Origin: Gautieria morchelliformis
Lineage: Eukaryota; Basidiomycota; Agaricomycetes; Gomphales; Gomphaceae
Length of the DNA stretch: 64,000 nucleotides
Reading direction: 5' to 3'
Assembly: GCA_015179125.1 (NCBI GenBank)
Contig: WHVA01000091.1
Location: 186,001 to 250,000 of the forward strand
This document shows positions 62,640 to 64,000 of this stretch, one piece after another. Position 1 is the stretch's first letter. The number at the start of each line of letters is the position of its first letter. A model generated the notes under the pieces. It did no database searches, was not told the DNA's origin, and worked only from the letters and a program-made list of their open reading frames with translations. A program made the translations under genes and the position numbers.

Positions 62640-63545
62640 GCTTGGTATTACAACTGATGCCAAGTCCCCACCCCTGAGTACAACATCGGTGACCGTGTCT
62701 TCCTCAATGCTAGTGACATCTGAACCACACAGCCCTTGGCTAATCTCACCCACCAGTATCTCAGCCTCTTCATTGTAGTCTAGAAGGTTGGGAGGAATGC
62801 ATACCGACTCCACCTGCCAACATCACAGTGTTCAATGTCATGAAGCTCCTCCAGACCCTGTAAGACCCAATTCAGCCACAAATCGTCAATGGGGAGCAAC
62901 ACTATGTGGTTGACAAGATCCTTGATAGCTGCCTCCTATGGGGCCACCTCCAGTTCTTGATCAAGTGGGAAGGTTATGGGTATGAGGAGAACTCCTGGAG
63001 CTCTGAAGATGATGTCCATGCACCAGTCAAAGTCCAGGAAATCTACAGGATTCACCCAGGAGCACCCCAGAGGATTAGGTTGATGGCTTTCCAATTGGTC
63101 ATGTCCTGTGCTTTGAGGATGCAGCACTCTAGAGGGGGGTGATGTCAGGGGAAACCCCTCCTGAGGCTATTTCCAGGCTTGGCTTCGGCCCCAACCCAAG
63201 GTCCAGATCTGACCCAAGCACATCCTGAGGGTGAAGCTGAGTTCCCGAGCCTTTGGCTTCAGCAACAACCCTGGAGTGGCATCAGGGGTGTATACAGGGT
63301 CGCACGTGTCAGGCAGTTGCCATGGAGATTCTGACTTACATCAGCAGTAGAGCAGGCATCCCTGACTTTGATCAGGGGTGTAAGGTATATAGGTAGCAAG
63401 CTGGCAGCAGGGATCCACAGCTTTTCCTCTGTGGATCCTCCTCTGCCCGGTGAGTCACATGCCACATAGATAGTCTTTATTCATTCTTTGGATCCTCCTC
63501 TGCCAGTCATGTGATTTCTGCTGTCTAGAGAGAGTTGCCCTTACA
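62640..63545 (+). mobile_element. Gypsy 3 remnant: integrase tail, chromodomain and 3' LTR
   Basis: Degraded integrase C-terminal coding reads NIGDRVFLNAS (62690), VGRNAYRLHLP (62785) and, after frame changes, PQIVNGEQHYVVDKILDS, LQFLIKWEGYGYEENSWS and VQEIYRIHPGAPQRI, a good chromodomain. The LTR follows at 63143-63545, starting TGTCAGGGGAAACC and ending GTTGCCCTTACA, preceded by AGAGGGGGG as purine tract. The 5' part of the element is missing. The LTR is the same family as the nested solo LTR at 19823-20134. TTGGATCCTCCTCTGCC occurs twice in it. Confidence 0.82.
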
Positions 63546-63730
63546 GATCCGCCCCAAACCCCAGGCCAATGCAATGGAAACCAGAAGAGGGAGAACAACA
63601 GGGCTGTGACTTGTCATTGGGGAAATGAAGGGGCCTGGATGAAGGAAGCTGGCAAGGATATGAGCTGGAGCTTTGCGGTAGGGTTCAGTATCAGGGAATA
63701 AATAAGAATGGGAGGCGTACCTTGAGAATC
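63546..63730. other. Short gap after the Gypsy 3 LTR
   Basis: No gene is supported in this gap. The sequence after the LTR, beginning GATCCGCCCC, does not match a target duplication with anything upstream. Confidence 0.4.
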
Positions 63731-63732
63731 AC

Positions 63733-63993
63733 TCATTCACCGTTGTAGTTGGTGCAGGGGGTTGAACATGACGGAGGAGAACAGAGCTGGGCACAGCTTG
63801 GTGGCAAGCGTGTGAATGACGGTGGGCAATATGGGTTGATATATGCGTACCCAACATCGTGAAAACCGAGCAGCACAGCAGCCGGGACGTACGAGGGCGG
63901 GTCCCCGTCCGGCGGGATCACGCTCGATAACAGCAGATGCGTCCCGGCGAGCGTATTCGCGGGATGATCGTCTGCCACACGTACATAGTACAT
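63733..63993 (-). CDS. Edge of a probable host gene, partial
   Basis: The reverse-strand frame reads MYYVRVADDHPANTLAGTHL and PPDGDPPSYVPAAVLLGFHD. It then meets GTACGCATATATCAACCC near 63850, a possible splice donor with a short 5' exon before it. CG-rich codon use like the island genes, and unlike the adjoining repeats, suggests a real gene entering from beyond the window. The family is not recognised, and the Met near 63993 may not be the true start. Confidence 0.4.
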   Translation of the reverse strand: MYYVRVADDHPANTLAGTHLLLSSVIPPDGDPPSYVPAAVLLGFHDVGYAYINPYCPPSFTRLPPSCAQLCSPPSCSTPCTNYNGE

Positions 63994-64000
63994 GTTTACA

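Overview
This window looks like a chromosome segment from a filamentous basidiomycete, most likely an Agaricomycete. The host genes are split by many short GT-AG introns (about 50-130 bp), a DUF6533-type membrane protein family typical of mushroom-forming fungi is present, and the repeats are chromodomain Gypsy, Copia-like, LINE, hAT and Tc1/mariner-like elements of the fungal kind. No bacterial-style operons, rRNA, tRNA or CRISPR array were recognised.

Layout. 1-1646 is a reverse-strand charged ORF remnant split by a solo LTR. 1647-8972 is a Gypsy element with two LTRs and its own nested solo LTR. 8973-18150 is a second, LTR-less Gypsy body, itself interrupted by a fold-back MITE and a 0.7-kb insertion and followed by an extra coiled-coil ORF. 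18150-21320 is repeat-rich and holds a reverse-strand solo LTR with another solo LTR inside it. 21962-33539 is the host gene island: a seven-exon gene of unknown function (-), a DUF6533 membrane protein (-), a twelve-exon cytochrome P450 (+) and a five-exon flavin monooxygenase (-). 35945-38565 is a decayed DUF6533 segment duplicated at 52028-54862. 38721-44953 is a four-part nest of DNA transposons. 46345-51190 holds a solo LTR, a hAT remnant and a LINE remnant. 55650-56792 is a sterol-methyltransferase-like pseudogene. 57013-58222 is a miniature LTR element coding only gag. 58385-63545 is a mosaic of LTR fragments, a Lys/Glu-rich gene remnant and the 3' end of a third Gypsy. The last bases hold the edge of a probable host gene.

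How it fits together. The DUF6533 gene and the P450 are divergent across about 0.7 kb, and the P450 and flavin monooxygenase converge. The two oxidoreductases could act in one oxidative pathway, but the sequence does not give a substrate. Everything around this island is decaying repeat DNA. Target-site duplications allow the insertion order to be reconstructed at many places, and several nonsense codons sit where a related protein has Arg, consistent with CGA to TGA change by CpG deamination. I found no element with a clearly intact protein set. Exon models were made by eye from splice consensus and reading-frame continuity and have not been tested against transcripts.
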